NCBI GenBank assembly: GCA_045124055.1
Contig: JBGVKZ010000017.1
Span: 15,816-79,815 of the forward strand
DNA length: 64,000 bases
Direction of reading: 5' to 3'
Source: CALZKI01 sp045124055
Lineage (GTDB): Bacteria > Bacillota > Clostridia > Lachnospirales > Lachnospiraceae
Both the position numbers and the translations under genes were made by a program. Shown here in pieces: positions 62,209-64,000 of this stretch. The notes under the pieces are model-generated. The model saw only the letters and a program-made list of their open reading frames with translations, made no database searches and had not been told where the DNA came from. The stretch's first letter is position 1. Every line of letters starts with the position of its first letter.

Positions 62209-63723
62209 ATGGGGAATACGTCTTATACAGCACACATTAGCAACAAGAAAAGTGCTATCACAAGTAAGAGTAAATTGCTTGGAGTGGCAAAACACAATTT
62301 AAGAAAGTACAAATCAGATGATTATAGCAAAGATAATATTATAGTTTTGCGAGGAACAGATGATCTGCTTCAGGATGTAAAGAATGTTTATCATCAGGAA
62401 TTTAATGAAGTGATAAAAGAATACAATGAAAAACAAAAGAGAGCAGACCGAAAGATTGATGATTATTTCGAACATGTTGCAGGGCTTGAACAGGATATGG
62501 CTGTTGAAATCATTTTCCAATGTGGAGATAAAGAGTTTTGGCAGGCGCATGATGATGTTAAGGACAAAATGTATTATGTGTATAGTTTTTTGATTGGAAA
62601 ACTGGAGGAAATGTTGCCGGAATTTAAAATTGCAAATGCAGTAATTCATTTTGATGAAGCCAGTCCGCATGTTCATGTGGTAGGAGTCCCAGTGTGGGAA
62701 GGCGCTAAGAGAGGACTTAGGAAGAAGGTTTCGAAGAGAAATGTATTTACACCGGAAACCCTTTCAGTAATTTTACAGGATAAATTACGAGAGGAAGCTG
62801 GGATGTGCTTCAGATATCATACACATGAAGAGTTATCAGAAAAAAGTCTTGGAAGAAATCATGATTTATCTGTAGCAGAATATAAAGTAGCAAAAGAAAC
62901 GGAGCATCTGGAGCAGATAAAGGAACAGGTGCATGATGCGGATATTGAGTTGCTTGCTTCTCAGATTGCTTATAAGGAACTGGAGCGTAGACAGACTAAG
63001 GAACTAAATGAGAAAACAGATGCCATTGTTAAGAAAAATGAGGCTATGGAACAAGAATATACAGATAAGAAGGAAAAACTGGAATGCGAGATTTCATATC
63101 TTGAGAGTAAGAGGAATATTGAGAAGTCATTGTCGGATATGGATAAGAGAGAATTGCAGCGTATATCCAATGAATTGGAAGGAAAACGGTTAGAACTTCA
63201 ATCTGTAAATCAAGAGATTGAATATACCACAGATAAGGCAAAAGAAGCGGTAGTGTTGCTTGATAGAATCAAAGCATTTGTCTCATCATTCAGATTATTT
63301 GCACCTACAATCGAAGAATATGCTAATCAAGTGGAAGCGGATAAAACAATTGATGCCGGGAATTCATTTCGTGGAATCTTGTATGAAATCGGAAAGTTGC
63401 TAGAGGCATTCAAAGAACTGATAAAAGATGGATTGTGTTGGTTTCCAAGGCTTATGAGGTGGAAGACTTCCAAGGGAGAGGTGGCGCCAGTGTTTATAGA
63501 GAAAAGTGATGGATATTCATATTCGGTGTATGGATATATGAATGTGGAGACTAAGGAATACTATTCCAAGGAGATAATGCAGTGGGAGATTAAGGCAAGT
63601 AATCGTACTGGGACAGTTGAGCAGATGGATGCTAATGTTGAGGCGATGGCTAGAGATTTACAGGAGATATTGAGGTTGAGCTCGGAACAGAAGAGATTGT
63701 GGGATGTGTATGAGGGGAGGTAA
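62209..63723 (+). CDS. mob: MobV/Pre-type relaxase
   Basis: 504 residues. N-terminal Mob_Pre domain: I-S-N-K-K-S...H-N (motif I) and the metal-binding H-F-D-E-A-S-P-H-V-H-V (about 145-155), which nicks oriT. Residues about 215-345 form a long coiled coil, and the tail may contact the coupling protein. ATG 62209 is chosen for AGAGGAG eight bases before it; the longer frame would run through the oriT-like structure. MobV proteins mobilise plasmids and IMEs with help of a resident conjugation system; no such genes are seen here. Confidence 0.93.
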   Translation: MGNTSYTAHISNKKSAITSKSKLLGVAKHNLRKYKSDDYSKDNIIVLRGTDDLLQDVKNVYHQEFNEVIKEYNEKQKRADRKIDDYFEHVAGLEQDMAVEIIFQCGDKEFWQAHDDVKDKMYYVYSFLIGKLEEMLPEFKIANAVIHFDEASPHVHVVGVPVWEGAKRGLRKKVSKRNVFTPETLSVILQDKLREEAGMCFRYHTHEELSEKSLGRNHDLSVAEYKVAKETEHLEQIKEQVHDADIELLASQIAYKELERRQTKELNEKTDAIVKKNEAMEQEYTDKKEKLECEISYLESKRNIEKSLSDMDKRELQRISNELEGKRLELQSVNQEIEYTTDKAKEAVVLLDRIKAFVSSFRLFAPTIEEYANQVEADKTIDAGNSFRGILYEIGKLLEAFKELIKDGLCWFPRLMRWKTSKGEVAPVFIEKSDGYSYSVYGYMNVETKEYYSKEIMQWEIKASNRTGTVEQMDANVEAMARDLQEILRLSSEQKRLWDVYEGR

Positions 63724-63932
63724 AAAGAAGTAATTAGAGGCTGTTGTGATAAAGGAATTGCAATAGTTTTTTGGTTCTGCAAAGTACGAGGAAACTTGCT
63801 TTAAGTAAGAGTGGAGTTGCAATAAAATTATTTTGTGTAGTTTGTTATTGACATATTATACTTAAATGAAAAACTAAATTCCAGTTATGGAATACCCCAG
63901 TAAAATTGCGGGATTAAATTCCGTTTTGTACC

Positions 63933-63961
63933 TTAACAATTTCATATTTTTGCCGTATAAT
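63933..63961 (+). promoter_or_regulatory. Promoter pointing out of the window
   Basis: TTAACA (63933-63938), 17 bases, TATAAT (63956-63961). The 277 bases after mob hold no gene; two short imperfect repeats (TTGCAATA/TTGCAATAA) are seen. The promoter should serve the next element gene. Confidence 0.7.
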
Positions 63962-64000
63962 GAACCCATAAGCACCCAGTTTTTCTGTTTTTGAGCATGC

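Overview
The window is about 64 kb of low-GC chromosomal DNA from a Gram-positive anaerobe of the class Clostridia, most likely a member of Lachnospiraceae. The reasons are the AT-rich codon use, strong AGGAGG-type ribosome binding sites, the Firmicutes order of the S10/spc/alpha ribosomal cluster (including adk-map-KOW protein-infA-rpmJ), a zinc-type S14, and a clostridial type VII secretion layout. The species cannot be fixed from the sequence.

Region 1 (1-22.9 kb) is a type VII secretion (T7SS) island. It holds an FHA protein (cut by the window edge), a PP2C phosphatase, a membrane Ser/Thr kinase, a small membrane protein with five perfectly spaced Thr-x-Leu-Leu repeats, a 1437-residue Ig-like surface protein, a second FHA protein, a CpaE/ParA-like ATPase, a YukD/EsaB ubiquitin-like protein and the EssC motor. 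WXG100 proteins, a candidate effector and its coiled-coil partner, and a TPR protein follow. It ends with a cluster of paralogous small membrane proteins, one of them decayed. EsaA, EssA and EssB are not seen. The kinase, phosphatase, FHA modules and repeated TxLL motifs suggest that secretion is gated by threonine phosphorylation and FHA docking. This is the strongest candidate for an undescribed system here.

Region 2 (23-32.3 kb) is ordinary chromosome: citrate synthase, small membrane/zinc-ribbon proteins, a DUF5685-like protein that apparently starts at AUU, a DnaJ-TPR protein, an AraC regulator divergent from a GH13 amylase, a MATE transporter, a DUF2752 protein and a methyltransferase. 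A very hairpin-rich, gene-free stretch (32.4-32.7 kb) precedes the ribosomal cluster.

Region 3 (32.8-49.8 kb) is the S10-spc-alpha ribosomal supercluster with secY, adk, map, infA, rpmJ and rpoA. It has recognisable promoters and several structured leaders. It ends at a terminator whose loop core recurs 3.5 kb downstream.

Region 4 (49.9-58.8 kb) carries a VTE5/SEC59-like kinase, a CDF-like protein, a 20-codon mini-gene with its own promoter and terminator, a GNAT-RsgA fusion, an M15 peptidase, and the ecfA1-ecfA2-ecfT-truA-rplM-rpsI run.

Region 5 (58.8 kb to the end) is an integrative mobilizable element that appears inserted at the 3' end of rpsI: tyrosine integrase, XRE regulator, a small DNA-binding (excisionase-type) protein, an AAA/RepA-type ATPase and a MobV relaxase preceded by a cloverleaf-like candidate oriT. 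Its far end lies outside the window.
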